From assembly GCA_900088475.1 (NCBI GenBank), contig FLMG01000893.1, positions 22,765 to 86,764 on the forward strand: a stretch of 64,000 bases of DNA, in the 5' to 3' direction. Of this stretch, positions 22,582 through 34,941 are shown piece by piece (within the stretch, counting starts at the first letter, position 1; every line of letters starts with the position of its first letter). The DNA is from Hyphochytrium catenoides. Its lineage: Eukaryota > Sar > Hyphochytriomycetes > Hyphochytriales > Hyphochytriaceae. The translations under genes were made by a program, and so were the position numbers. The notes beneath the pieces are model-generated. The model was given only the letters and a program-made list of their open reading frames with translations, was not told where the DNA came from and did not search any database.

Positions 22582-23908
22582 ATGTTGGGCAGTAGCACCT
22601 CCACCATCACTTCTTGGCTTCTACAGACATTGAATCCCTGCTTGATGGCAGCGGCCGCAGCCAGGCGGCAAAGAGAGGCAGATGAAGAGGAAGATGAGGC
22701 TTTGCTCAAGGTCAATCCAGTTTTCTATGCGTGACTCGTTGTCTCCCTCTTCCACCCCTTAAAACGTTCTCCTGCTGTTCTACACGTTGCTCATCTCAAA
22801 GGTCCACTGGCGGAGGGTAAGCTTTTGAACTTTTCAGGTGTTATCGCTGACTCATTTCCCTCCTTCTACGTTAGGAAGAACAAGATGACATTGATGAGTC
22901 AACGAGTAACTATCACGCCGCCAGGGATTCGGGAATCGTGGAAGGGGCGACACAGCAGCTAAAGCTTACTGTTAATCAGATGCGAACTGCCTTCCGACTG
23001 TAAGTAGGCCCATATAAGGCGACTAGCTGAGGCATCGTGGGCTAGCCCTTCTGAGGTCTTCACGTATGCCCATCTGTCAAACATACCCCTGTCTGATTGG
23101 CGTGGTCTGACCTCTCTCGATCTGTGTCCTATGGCAGCACCACTGATCACCTTGAAGTCGAAGAAGACCACCGAGGTAACCGCCTTTTCGAAGTAGTGGA
23201 GACGATCAGGTCTGACGATCCTGTTTACGGTAGGCTTCAATGGAGCAGACAAGGCAGGCTTAGAGTTTCAGTCGGAAAAAGATGACTTGTCGCCCAAAAA
23301 GCAACCTAGCGCTTACTGGGTGCCCGTAAGCCCAACTTCACTACCAGAGCCCAGGTCTTCAAGGTTCTCTTTGATCAGCAGAGAGAAAGAAAACGAGGGT
23401 CACAGCGAGTGCGGAAGCAAGCAGGTGATGGACTGGCTGAAGTCTATACGGTTAGAAGAGGTGCGGCCCCTGCTGCTCTAGTATTGCTCAAACCTTCCAA
23501 TACCTTCTCACTGCCAAGAGGCTCCTATTGAGCACCTTGCTATCTTTACGCTAGTCTGACCCGGAGCCTTGCTCATACCTACCACCAATAGTCCTCCACC
23601 TCTTAGCACCTTCTCACAACCCCTCAATTTTGGGGTTCCTTTTCTTTTGACACATTTGCATTTGCTGGTCCTCTCTTCTCCTCCTCTTCTTCCTTATGTA
23701 GTACTGGTCTCTCTTTGAAGAGAGCGGGTATGATGACATGGACGTCATCCTGGAGCTAGATGAGGGCAAGCTTAGGCAAGAAATTGGTGTACTGAAGCCA
23801 GGGCATGTTAGGCGACTGCTTCTGGAGGTCAGCAGATTGAGAAGTCAGAGGATAGAGGAGGGCAAGCGGGAAGACGCTGCGCAAAGAGCCTTGGCTCTTA
23901 CCGCGTAA
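22582..23908 (+). CDS. SAM (sterile alpha motif) domain protein
   Basis: Five exons close in phase: 22582-22710, 22875-22999, 23138-23175, 23234-23460 and 23702-23908, giving 241 residues. The first 160 residues are low-complexity and acidic (READEEEDEALLK, EEQDDIDEST). Residues about 163-225 form a SAM domain: VMDWLKSIRLEE, then across an intron YWSLFEESGYDDMDVILEL, then LRQEIGVLKPGHVRRLLLEV, with the GH of the last helix conserved. SAM domains mediate self-association or protein and RNA binding; partner unknown. The intron 23176-23233 is only 58 nt. The ATG at 22582 was chosen because it opens the frame; an upstream exon cannot be excluded. Confidence 0.8.
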
Positions 23909-25123
23909 AGGCTGGATAAAAGCTATTCTGACATGTACTATAGTGAAGCTGACTGTGCTCGAAGCCCTGTATCAGGGCACTCTTTGTCGTCCACCTCCTA
24001 ATCAGATGTCCGACTCCGCCACTCCAGTGTTGCATCCTAGTAACGCAATCGCTGCAATGCAGTGTGTTATACTAATTACTAAAGATCGTCTCCTCGCTTC
24101 CATCGTTGGTACAGTAACGGGGAGCTTGACTGCATCTATCACTTTGCGGTTCATCTTCTGGCATAGGCTACTTGCCACAAGGTGGTGTCATTTGCCGGCA
24201 AGAGGCTTGGCGTGTGAACTGCTACCAAGCCCTCCTGAATAGGGACTATGAGGCCCAGACCTTCTATTCTAGTCTGTGGAGGTGGAGTTATAACGAGGCA
24301 CAGGCACAATCGGCAACTGACACTTTCTCAGCAGGCTATCAACTTGGTTGACCACTGAGCGAGTCAGCAGTGTTGTATCCTTTATCGCTTGCTAGTGCAG
24401 ATGGTCACTGGGTTTGCTGTCGCTCAAGTGTGCATACGACCGTCCTTTCACTGTGTACTTCTTGCTACCGTAAGAAGTAACGAAGGCACTAAGCTAACAC
24501 AATGACAAACATGGTCAACATCTTGGCGCTTGACTGTTGAAGCTCTTGTGCTATCTGGACCAGATTAACACTTGCTAGCTGTGATAACAACAGAAGAGCT
24601 GCAGAGATAGATCGCTTGTTGCAGTGAGGATGAGTCGCGAGTCATCATCATCACACTGTCATTCATCCTCTTGGATGACTCAGTGGCCGTTAGAGGCTAC
24701 AAGCTAGATTGTTCCCGCCAAAAGAGCTGGAGTTGAAAGCTGACATCTCTTGAGGATGGACTCTGCTGCAGATCTCATCCATTTCTCGCTCTTGCCAATG
24801 CACCAGACTCTGCCCACATGCTTCAGATAGAGAAAGCCAGACGCCTGAGTGCTACTCTCCACTAAGTGTTAGACAGCAGTCTCAATACGGAACCTCCGTG
24901 GCTAAGGGACTAAGGACAGGTTACTCCTCACCCCCAGCGAGTTCCTCTTCTACTCCTTCGTTTGTACATTTGCTCTCTTTCCTTTCCCTGCGAGGACTCG
25001 GCCCTCAAGTGACAGGAATTAGAGCAGTGGCACTTTAAGAGTGGCTACTCATGGGTTGTGGAGCCTCATTAGCTCGTTAGATACGAAGCAGTCTCTACTC
25101 TCGTGAACATCACCTCGCCCCTC
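23909..25123. other. Intergenic
   Basis: No coding block, RNA gene or clear repeat was recognised. The right end should hold the CTF8 promoter. Confidence 0.45.
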
Positions 25124-25780
25124 ATGATCGTGGAGATTTTAAACGAAGCTTGTCACCGTGAATGGTGCATCTTGGAGCTGCAAGGGATTCTAGAAGGCGT
25201 TCCTGAAGTACCAGACGGCATCGAGCTTGGTGATATTGAGTTTTTGAACGTGAGTACCATGAGACGGTATCAAAGGGGAAGGCAACGGGCTGCTGACAAC
25301 AAATAGACTCCCTCGGTGAACGTGAAAGGCACTTAAATCGTAGGGGAAGGCTCCTCACAATGCCTGTGTGCAGGGAAAGCCAGCATTGCGAATTGGATGC
25401 CATCTCCTTGAAGGCGCGGTTGTCACCTTGCCCAAGCCCCTTGCAGTTATCACTAAGCTTCCCGGTAGGGCTTATCCGACGAGCTAACAATTCTCGCGCG
25501 TCGCTTTTATCCCTCTGCCATGAGCATCTTCATCAGCCCGGTTACGTTGTTCCTAAATTTGTTCTGTATGCAGCAGTCTCTTTCATCATGAGCTTCAAAT
25601 TCGCTTGTTTATCAAGAAGTTGACAACCTTCACCATTACCTAGGAAAGCCACCAGAATCGGATGGGGCTGATGGTCTAACATCGTCCAAAGAGACTGTGA
25701 CGGCGTCGTACTCCATTGTCAGCATAGTAAAGAAGAAATTGCTCTTCAAAAGCAGACCCCGGCCAATAACTAGCCGTTAG
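25124..25780 (+). CDS. CTF8: Chromosome transmission fidelity protein 8
   Basis: CTF8 is the small subunit of the alternative clamp loader CTF18-DSCC1-CTF8-RFC, which acts at replication forks in sister-chromatid cohesion. Three exons close in phase: 25124-25249, 25374-25464 and 25617-25780, giving 126 residues, the usual size. Family blocks: REWCILELQGILEG with GIELGDIEFLN (exon 1); KPALRIGCHLLEGAVVTLPK and PLAVITKLP (exon 2); SIVSIVKKKLLFKSRPRPI at the C-terminus (exon 3). The ATG at 25124 (MIVEILNE) is the first in frame. DSCC1 and CTF18 are not in this window. Confidence 0.9.
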
Positions 25781-26392
25781 TAAGAGCCACGCACTGCCAA
25801 TCTGCGCATATTCGGAGAGCAAAACCTAGGAAGATATACTGTGGTGGCAGTGACAGATGCTGGTTTGCTAAGATGGACGACCTTGCTGAGAGACACCTCT
25901 TAGTGGGCTGCGATCCAGCTGCATGCAAGAGCACCAGCTACACTACGTCATTCTTCTCCTGTCTCCCAGTTGTGGTAGACATGCGATACATCGTCACTGT
26001 CCTCTAGCGCCTGTAAGGCAATGGGCGTAAGTGCTTTCGTGCCACCAAAAGGGATAGGGTAGGCAACTAAGCCGCACGTAATCTTACTTCAGTGAGGCGC
26101 TCTAACTTTTCAGCAACATCGCCCGCAACATTGATAGCTTCCTATGGGGGAGATATAGCGCACTTTTAGGATGAGATGTAGAGCTGCTGGATTAAAACAG
26201 CCAAATGCAAGATGTTGAGCCCCAAATCACAAGTGAATAACTGGTGGTCCATCACCTACAGGTTACTGGACAGAGAGGTAGCTATAGATAGTCGTCAAAC
26301 CTAGACCAGGCAGGGGCAAGCTACCGCCAACACAGCTTAATAAAAAGAGGAAACCACAGTCGGGTAAATCTTAGCGTAAGAAAGAAGCCCTG
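25781..26392. other. Intergenic, convergent gene ends
   Basis: Between the stops of CTF8 and the opposite-strand TACO1-like gene. Nothing recognised. Confidence 0.5.
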
Positions 26393-28336
26393 TCAAGCCC
26401 TGAAAGCTGCTAGCGCTTCGGGGTCGGGGTTTACCTTCGGCTGATAAAGTAACTGGAAAGTGGATGGAGGAAAGTTTGCGGCGGTCAGGTTGTCTCTAAC
26501 TGCTGCGAGTTCTGCTGGATCACATACGACATAGGCCCGTCCCTCCTTCACTTCTGCATCCTCAGCCCCTGCGTCAATCTGAATAGTAGAGAGACAGGTA
26601 AATTAAAAGCTGTATTTCAGAGCTTTTGTATAGGCAGGGCAGCAATATGCACAGTTTGGAAAGATCGTAATAGCAGAGCGCCAACATACTGCACTATGCC
26701 AGAGTCTCTTCCTGAGCTTACTTACCACTGCGTCTAGAACTGCGTCCTCGTCAGCGTCCTCAGGAAAGGGAACCTGTTGAACGCGGTACATAATCTCCAT
26801 CAGCACTCTGAGAGTCTTCGAGCTCAGAAAATAAAAAACAGTCCGGTAGCATGGGATTTTGCAGTGGTCCTCTTCAGCTCATGCCATAGCCATAATGCTT
26901 CCGGTTCTTCGGATCTTACCTCTAAATAGCCCTTCTTGTCAAACGCCCACATAACCGACCCGCTCGTTCCTAGCACGCCTCCATTGTCTGCAAATATTTT
27001 ACGCAGCACCGGAGCTGTCCTTTTTCTATTGTCTGTCAGGGCCTCTACCTGCATAAAGAGCAAATTAATGAGAAGGCGCTTCTACATACGACTAAGGCAC
27101 CAACTGGTAAATGACTTAAGCTGAGCCAGGCCCCATCCCCTTTTCAAGTCGTGAAGACGGAAGATGGAAGTGGCTAACCATAGGAGGAGCGTAGGGAGTC
27201 TTATGACGATCGATGGGCCTGATTAAGATAGAAGGGAAGGTAAAGTCCTAGGTCTACTTCACAGTTGGTTGGAAGTGAATAAGAAGAAAAAGAACAAAGA
27301 AGAGATCAGCACATATGGTAGGAGCTTACGATGAAGGATGCGGCGTGTGCAGTGCCCTCATAAACAACCGTCTCCATAATTACTCCTGATTGAGATATCA
27401 GGAAAATAGGTTAGCGGTGGGTGCTGTACCAAAAGGTCTTTGGCATTTCCCATTTGACAGTCTAAAGTCGTCCTCCCTCGCCAGTAAAGAGTGAGTGCTC
27501 ACGGGGTATGCGGCCTGTTAGCTTCCAGCTGTTAGCTGGAGGTGGTACAACAAGTCTTACCTTCCTTGCCTTCAACTCCTCTCTTAAGAGCCTGCTCTAT
27601 TAAATCTTTCGGTGCATTCACTGCTCGGGCTCGTTGCAGTACCGAAGAGAGCCTCTTTCCGGGAGGAAGAGGAAGGAAGAGAGGTGGGACCCAGGTAGAG
27701 CCAGGTTTGGAGATAGATACGAATAGAAGAGGCCAGCAGAGGGAAAGACATGAGGTTACTAGCTGCAGCGTATACTGGACATAGTGCCATCATCTCCTCA
27801 CCAAGTTGGTCGTGTCTCCCTTGCAGGCTGGGCAAAATGCAAAACGTCAGCATCAATCGCTTCATGTACTTCATGGGAAGGGAACTAGATCACTCATGTG
27901 AACTGAGTGTCAAGGCAACAGCGAATGATCGGGTGAAGCTTTAAAGGGACAGGATCAATGGCAGCCGCAGACAAGACAAGGTAGTGACTATTAAGGAACC
28001 CTGCCGAGAGGTAACAAGAGAGCCTTCATTCTTACCTCTAGCGGCAGCCTCGATCTGCTTCCCTAACTTGCTAAAGAGTTGTCTCTTCCTCTAGTGTTAT
28101 AAACCAGCAACGCAAGCAGACGTAGGGTACTTTAGCACCGATAGTTCAGAGATAGCAAAAATGTTGGCAGACAGAAGAACTGCTGCCACTACCAAAATAG
28201 ATCTCACAAAGTGCAGCCGAGACTTATGATTTGAGAAGAGGCGAGCGCATCTTGCTCTAAAAATAAAAAAAGAAAGGGCTCTACCTACATCTGCTGATGC
28301 TGCCTTCCGCCCTGCAACCTTCATTAGCCGGCCCAT
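26393..28336 (-). CDS. TACO1: TACO1/YebC family translational activator
   Basis: YebC/TACO1 proteins aid translation; in eukaryotes TACO1 acts in the mitochondrion. Exons on the minus strand: 28289-28336, 28036-28090, one ending at 27561 whose start is unresolved, 27330-27385, 26920-27048, 26726-26773 and 26393-26578. Landmarks: [16 protein letters not shown] then [99 protein letters not shown]; and a C-terminus ending [11 protein letters not shown]. The segment expected to carry the GGxDPxxN motif between exons 2 and 3 was not found, so one small exon may be missing. The N-terminus begins directly with the YebC motif and lacks a visible transit peptide; an upstream exon may supply one. Confidence 0.88.
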
Positions 28337-28998
28337 GGCCCGTGTCTGCGTCCAGTGAAGTGGTGGAGCTATATGGTTTGTAGAGCCTAGAGCACACAGG
28401 GGATATCAGAACGTTTAGCATGGCCCAAGCACGGACAACAAAGGAGCCAGGGAATAGCAGTCTCTACAATGGTACAGGTGGCCAGAAAAGACTAATGGAG
28501 GCTTAATGTTGCTGCGTTGTTCCTTAACTAATCAAGGTTGATAGAGGAGAGACAGTACTGTAGGAGACACCGTTAGGCAAAGAGCAAGGCTGAACTTGGT
28601 GACGGGTATGGTGAGGGTCAAAGAGATCGTTCAAGCAAAAGCCTACCCTTCTCTGGCATTCTCTCTCTGATCGCCCCGAGTCCCAGTAGAGCCGGAGCGC
28701 ATCTTGAGAGGGATGCAAATAAAAGAGATAGTTGCCTGTTACCAAGACTAGTTGCCACTAAGCAGGCCATGATTCGTGCCTTCCTCGAATCTTCGTTCCT
28801 CCAATTGACCTTCTACACTTTGAGCTGCGGTCCAGGATAGCCCATTAAAGGCCGCAGCTATGTGCACACCTTCAGGCCTCCAAATCAATGAGGCAAAAGT
28901 AAGTCTCCTACAGGCACCAACTGAAGCTGCCCTATCGGTAGAAAATCAGGTCCTCAGTGAGTTAATGATGCAGCCGCAGCAGCAGCAGCTGAAAGCTG
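28337..28998. other. Intergenic between divergent genes
   Basis: No gene recognised. A CAG-rich stretch lies near 28972-28992. Probably the shared upstream region of the TACO1-like gene and the methyltransferase. Confidence 0.45.
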
Positions 28999-31646
28999 GT
29001 GGGATCGATTGCTGATGATGTCAAGATGCTGATGATGAGAGACATGAGTCACCAGACCTCCCCTCGGCCTCGATGCCGCCAAAGGACAAACTTGCAGTTG
29101 CGCCAGAACCACATCATCTGCTGGGGGATCAGAACCGTCTTGAAGATCCTCATCATCTACACTGCTCGTGGGCTGGTCTCAATCCCAGTTATTACCAGGA
29201 GCCCGTTCCGCTCCGCCTTCCATACCCCTACTGGTGGCCATCAGCTTCATCACGTTGGAGACATAGACGAACGAGACGGCTTGGAAGTCAAAGTACCGAT
29301 GAGGAAGTTAACGAGAGCTTGTCTTCCTTGTGTTCCTTGGCGGAAAGCCTGGCGCCAGACTTACACTTTCAAGGCCAGGGATTTTTCATCAATGGTCGGT
29401 GAAGCTGAGGCCCCTATCCCATCTAAAGACCATTGGGATAACTTTTCGGGAACGTATGAGAAGGAGCTTGCTGCCTCGGCCGCGCAGGTCTTTGATGCTC
29501 TGCTCCATGCGGTTGGCCCCCGACCAGCCCAGGTACTGTTTGCAGCTGAGGCCCTCTAGTCTATTTCGTTCTCTAGCTCGCCAATTTGGCCTTCAACTGT
29601 TGATTATGTCCAATCTATGGCTCTTCCTTTCTGTCCTCTCCACTTCCTTCTCCAATATGACTTACTGCCTAATCGCATTGGCCTCACACCTCCATCACAT
29701 AGTCCATCCTGGAGGTCGGTTGTGGTCCAGGTCCGTAGCAGTCCGGTCCGTCTATCGTCTCTTCGCGTCTTTGCACTATTCTCTCTGCGGCTTCGCCATG
29801 GGCGATTCAGTTTTTTTAGTATCTCGCTATTTCTAACAACTACGTTTGATCGCTATGATGCTAGGGTCGCACTTCAGAGTCCTAGAAGCGACATTGGGTC
29901 CTAGGACAAGGTCAGAACCACTATTCTACCCTCCAGTTTGTCACCCTTCTCAACCAAGGCCTATCTTGTTCCTTTCATTACCCTGTGATCTCCAACTCTC
30001 TGTGGGCTGCAGGTTTGTTGCGACAGACTTCTCTTCTGAGATGGTGAGGAGAGCTGAAGCCGAAGCGCGCAGCAGAACACGCTTTATGCGTAAGGCTGAA
30101 GACGAATTATCTGGCACTTCTCCGCAAAGTAAGGATGCTACAAACAGACAGAAATGTCCACAAACATCCTTTATCTCTTTACCTGATTCCAGTTCTAACT
30201 TGATATCCGTGTTACTGGGTTCGCGAGCAATTGACTCTCTTCTTCGTCTTTACTCAGCGTCAAACTCCTTCTGCCCTTTTCATTTTGCAAAGAATGCGTT
30301 GAAGAAATCTCCGTAAGGGTGGCCGACGCTCAAAACCTTCCCTTTGAGAGCTCTTCCTTTGACAGGTACATTCACTGTCATTGTCATCGTCTTCTCTTTT
30401 AGATATGGTTAGTCGTGTAGCCAGAGGATGCAGTCACAACTTTGCTTCTCCTCTTTCCTTTTTTTGTTCCGATCGTCTATGTACTCACCGCCCAAAATGC
30501 AGTTTGATATCAAATCTCTGTTTCAACTTCTTACCTCAGCCTCAGGAGGCGATAGCTGAGGCCTTCAGAGTTCTCAAACCTGGAGGTGTTATGGTGAGAC
30601 GAGAGAAACCGTGGTGTTCGGGCAGGTCATAGACGCTCAGCAGGGAAATGACATTAGAAGGGATCTTGGGGCAGGGATGGGGGCTGGAGACTGGGAGCTA
30701 AGCGTGCAATGTGCTCTGTAAAGTACGGCGAGAACAGACTAATGACGCTCAGACAGATAGAGAAAGTTGAAGGCGACTTACTCTGTCTCCCATAGGCGAT
30801 CTCGATATGGGGATCTCCTGCTAGAAGCCCATTCTTTTCTCTCTCCTTCAAAGTACGTCTCTAGCGGGGAGCTTGTAAGAATGGCTATCTGAGCTCAACC
30901 TCCTCAACTGTGATTGTAATGCGGCTGCGTTATCCGTCCATCTTAACCCCGCATCGTCCTTTACTTGTCTTTAGTATTTTTCTCCCAAAAGTCCATGGCG
31001 GCGTCCACTGATCTGCAACTATATTATGGCTTCGTTGGTCTTTGACAGCCTCTGCATCCGCTGGTCAGTGGCGCTTTGCACTAACTTTAGCAACTATCTT
31101 ATCCGTCTCGTGTCTGGCAGGCGACAGAAAAGTTAGGCCTCCCTCCTCTAAGACATCGGGTGGCTGGTCCTTCTCCTTTTGCTCTGGGCTCTAGTCCCGA
31201 AGAGCTTATTGACTCCTTGAAGCGGCATGGGTTCCAGCCAGTAGTCCACTGGAACTTCTCCATGGTCCTACCCATATTGGTAGGAAGTTGGCAGGACTCG
31301 GTTAATGCTTCTCTCATTCTTAGATGTTTCGTCTTCCAAGTACTTGAGGCCTTCTTGCCGCTTGTGATTACTATGCCAGAAGGCCTAATCCATTGAGTCC
31401 CTCGCATTCACCTTTCTTGTTCTTGCATGTCTTCCCTACCTCACCGCTATGCGACAGGAAGGAGAAGACTATGCTCAGCGCAGACTGAGGGTGCTTCAGG
31501 CTACGGATAGGGAGTATATATCGTCGCTTTCCTCCTCTTCTCTTTCTTTGTTCATAAGAGAGCTGGCCGCTAGTGCCAGGTCACTCCTCGATTCCGGTAG
31601 ACCCATAGGTATAGACGCCCTCTGCCTCATGGCCCGTAAACCGTAG
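28999..31646 (+). CDS. Class I SAM-dependent methyltransferase (Methyltransf_11/UbiE-like)
   Basis: Predicted to transfer a methyl group from S-adenosylmethionine; substrate unknown. Coding pieces in order: an N-terminal exon to 29533 (KDHWDNFSGTYEKELAASA), motif I ILEVGCGPG near 29705-29731, motif II VATDFSSEMVRRAEAEARS near 30018-30075, VRVADAQNLPFESSSFD near 30312-30365, ISNLCFNFLPQPQEA with EAFRVLKPGGVM near 30510-30593, then ISIWGSPARSPFFSL, an exon near 31121-31262, and a C-terminal exon to the stop at 31646. The start is uncertain: the frame opens at 28999 with a basic, possibly targeting, leader, while an internal ATG (MVGEAEAP, near 29391) lies just before the conserved region. The link between motif I and motif II has an exon I could not fix in phase. 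Confidence 0.75.
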
Positions 31647-31951
31647 TTGCTGTAACTAATCACCGTTGACCGACACGATTGCCATGTGTCTGCCCTGCCG
31701 CTGTGTCCTTCCCTAAGACTTCCAGACTCTTTAGAAAAGCGATGGGGTAAAAGCTGTTGCAGATTATAGTCTATGTGTTACGCATCCTTCAATCTGTTAA
31801 GGCATGTTACCTTATAAAAGCAATAAGCATAAATAGGTCTACCACTCTTCTAAGCTCTATACGTGGGAGAAGTCAAAATAGCACCAACCTCGAGCTGGAG
31901 CTTGGTCACAGGCGTTACCAGGTGCTGGCAAAGGATATGCTCAATGCATCT
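31647..31951. other. Short intergenic, convergent gene ends
   Basis: Between the methyltransferase stop and the Rieske-gene stop. Nothing recognised. Confidence 0.5.
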
Positions 31952-32693
31952 CTAGAAATCGCTATTTTCAAAGAAATGAACTGAAAGAGCGTCGAATCCC
32001 ACAAAAATCTCGCCCTGCCCGGAGACCCAAGTTTTGTACACTGCAGACTGTGCTTCTGGATGCATTGTACAAGAGCCATCCAGAAGGCTGAAGCGCCACC
32101 GATGCCAGGGACAAACAACTATGGGATCGCCGTTTTTGCCTAAATCCTCGATGTCACCAAGGTACAGCGGACCACCTAGTGAGGTAGAGTCAACGAGGAT
32201 GGCGCGACTTAGTCACGAAAGTACAGAGAATGCAGATCACCGCAAGACTAGCAAGCGCTAAGATTTCGGTAGGAGGATTGGGGTTGCCCAGGCTATGTGT
32301 GAGATGAGGGCAAGTAAGATGTCAGGTAGATGCAAGCTGGGGTGGCAGTACCTTGATGAGGGCAAGAAGCCTGGATGGCATAGACCTCTCCAGAATGTAG
32401 GTGGAGGGCGAGTTCAACGCCATTGACAGTCACCTTGAGCCCTGCGAGCGCTAGTGAGTGAACGATCTTGTTGACAAGGTAAATAGAGGTGCGTCCAACA
32501 ATAACTGTTGATGGCCCAAAGTAGTTGCGGACTTAACAAGTGATATTTGGATCGCGATGACTCTTGACCGTATCTGTCGCCTCACCAGCTTGCTTTGACT
32601 TTCTTTTCCTGCTCCCTTTCTCCGTTGCGCATAACCCAACAGGTCTGACGGTCCCTTCCTCAGGTTCGGCTGATTGGACTGATAGGTCAAAAT
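31952..32693 (-). CDS. Rieske-type [2Fe-2S] domain protein (5' end unresolved)
   Basis: Two exons are secure: the last, 31952-32175, and one starting at 32352 on its left edge, joined in phase. Together they give the complete Rieske signature. Cluster box 1 is ASCPH followed by GGPLYLGDIEDL, and box 2 is VVCPWHRWRFSL, so ligands are C-x-H and C-x2-H. Upstream in frame is LKVTVNGVELALHLHSGEVY, the beta-sandwich entry typical of ferredoxin-like Rieske proteins. The C-terminus, SGQGEIFVGFDALS, is short, with no oxygenase catalytic domain, so this resembles small Rieske electron carriers. An acidic/basic exon ending at 32693 may be the preceding one. Further 5' exons may reach 33180 across an assembly gap. 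Confidence 0.75.
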
Positions 32694-32795
32694 CTAGGAC
32701 AACAAAGAATTAGAACACGTAACGGCATAGTAGGCTCTTTCAGCCAAGGCAACATCTGCTACTTTTAGGGTGCTTTAGTACCTTTGATATTAGCA

Positions 32796-32876
32796 NNNNN
32801 NNNNNNNNNNNNNNNNNNNNNNNNNNNNNNNNNNNNNNNNNNNNNNNNNNNNNNNNNNNNNNNNNNNNNNNNNNNN
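32796..32876. other. Assembly gap (81 N)
   Basis: Run of N just upstream of the resolved part of the Rieske gene; it may hide its 5' exon. Confidence 0.99.
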
Positions 32877-34941
32877 AGCTCAAGACCCTGGCCCCAGAGA
32901 GCTCACAACCATATGCCTTGTCCATACTAATAGCAGGTGGAGCAGTCAATGAGGACTGAAGAAGATGCCTCCGCTTTGTTGGAGTGTTGCGAGAGCGGTC
33001 GATTAGGGTTGTGGGAAGGGTGGAGGTTCGACGTAGCTGTGCAGCTCCTCGAGCGAAGGGCAATCGTGGCCCTGCTCCTTGCTTATGGAACTGACCATGT
33101 ATGCAGGCTTGACGTCTAAGGAGGGGCGTACGACCCTGGTCCTCTGATGGGGTGAGAGAGGTTGAGGAAGTGGGAGTCATTTTCCAAAATAGATTTGTTG
33201 CCTAAGACAACAAGGCCAGGTTCCCAGTCGGTCGGTTTGGGTTGGGTACAGTTGGCAATAAAGAAAGAAGACAGCCAAGTGGCGAGAGTAGATGATCTTG
33301 AAAAATTGGTGTCACTTTAACAGCACTTTCTTGATGGGAAGACTGATAATGGGTGCGGTGGCTACGATGGGGTTCATAACAATAACCCAGTTTACTTGGT
33401 GCTTTGTGGAGAGCGAACGGTTGAAAGGCGATGGTCAAACTCCTAGGTTGCGTTGTGGAGAGAAAAGCAATGAGTGCACTTACTACTTCGTCAGAGAGGG
33501 CAAGGTGGAAGGTCCCTCACTGTCTCACATTTCCGCGTAATAAGTCTGTTAACGTCAGGGTCATGGATCATCCCCGATCAGGGGCCCCGTTCCTTGGACA
33601 CAAAGAACAAGAGAAGAGAAGGAAAGGCGCCGTAGCTGCTTTTGCATCACATTTCCGCTGACCTGGGTAGAACGTAGAACTATCCAGTCTAACTACGGCC
33701 AGGCTGTAGTTCTCACTTCTTCTGTGATCCTACGTACGAATGAATGTCCCTGAACTCTGGCTGAAACAATCAGAAGGAACCTGGCCTTTACACCTTGTAA
33801 GCCTTATCTTCCATCAGAACCATCAGCGACCTGCTGTCCGTCACCTTCCCTTCAACTTGCAATTTCATACTTTTGAACTCTAACGGCTATCTAACGGTTA
33901 GATGACTGCCAGTGATGAGTCAGTGAAGTTGAGAGTTCTGTGTCTTTTGATGATGTTCACGATCGACGTTGAGATGATGGCCCTGTGCTGCTGCTGCTTC
34001 CTGGCTACGACTGTACAGTCACCAAGTGAGTCTCATAGCGCTGTTAGAGGAGAAACCCTTCGTCACCACCACTGAATGGTGGCACTTGATGACGCTGCCA
34101 AAGAAAGGATAAGGTAGAAGAAAAGAAAGGCGAAATAAGCCCTCAAATACTACGTTGAAGACAGCGGTGCTTGTTCCGACTTCCCCTCATTAGAAGATAA
34201 TGTGACTCTTGTTCCGACTCCCCCTCACTATTCGCAACAATCACAAAGCAGCAACAGGAGTGTTGTCAGCGGTGCAGATACGTCTTATGCTTTGCTACTG
34301 AGATTTTGAGGCATGGAGGCTGAGATCCGGGAACTAATGCGAAATGAAAATGAACACCTCAACAATACCTGGGCTCTCAAACGGCATCAACGACATTCTG
34401 CTTAGCCATATGCTATGTATGTACGAAAGATAGACTGGGAGAATTGGCCCCGAATGGGACGATGGCCCAGGGAGGAAGAGCGTCAGTTTGTTTATTATTA
34501 GATAATAGGGGCATCCAAGAGCTTAGGACAGAAACGGCCGCCTGCACCGAAGGCCGTGAGGAAACTACTTCGTCCAGAACAAAGAGCGTCGCCTACCTAG
34601 TCCCCCTGTACGAGTAAAGTGAGGCTTTGGCTAATACAGCGCTTAGAACGAGGGCTCGGCTTCTATGATATGAACAGAAAGCATCAAGGAAAGGGTCAGA
34701 GAAGCCTATTTAAGAAGAAGGTGCCCAAAATCGCATGTGGAGACACTACTTCTGGTGAACAAAGCTTCGCGTTGAGGGAGACGGTAGAGGAAGCTTCATT
34801 CGACAACGGCATTGAGGAAAGAGACTCAAAGGTGAAGGGTGAAGCCTCCTTTATCCACTACTAGTGTATTGGAACTATCTCTCTTTCACTACTAGCTGGG
34901 GTACGACCATGTAGTTGCCATTATGTTAGCGTTATCAGCTA
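32877..34941. other. Largely gene-free interval
   Basis: An open minus-strand frame at 32877-33180 could be a 5' exon of the Rieske gene, but two different frames look equally plausible. From 33200 to 34941 no recognisable gene was seen. Confidence 0.4.
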
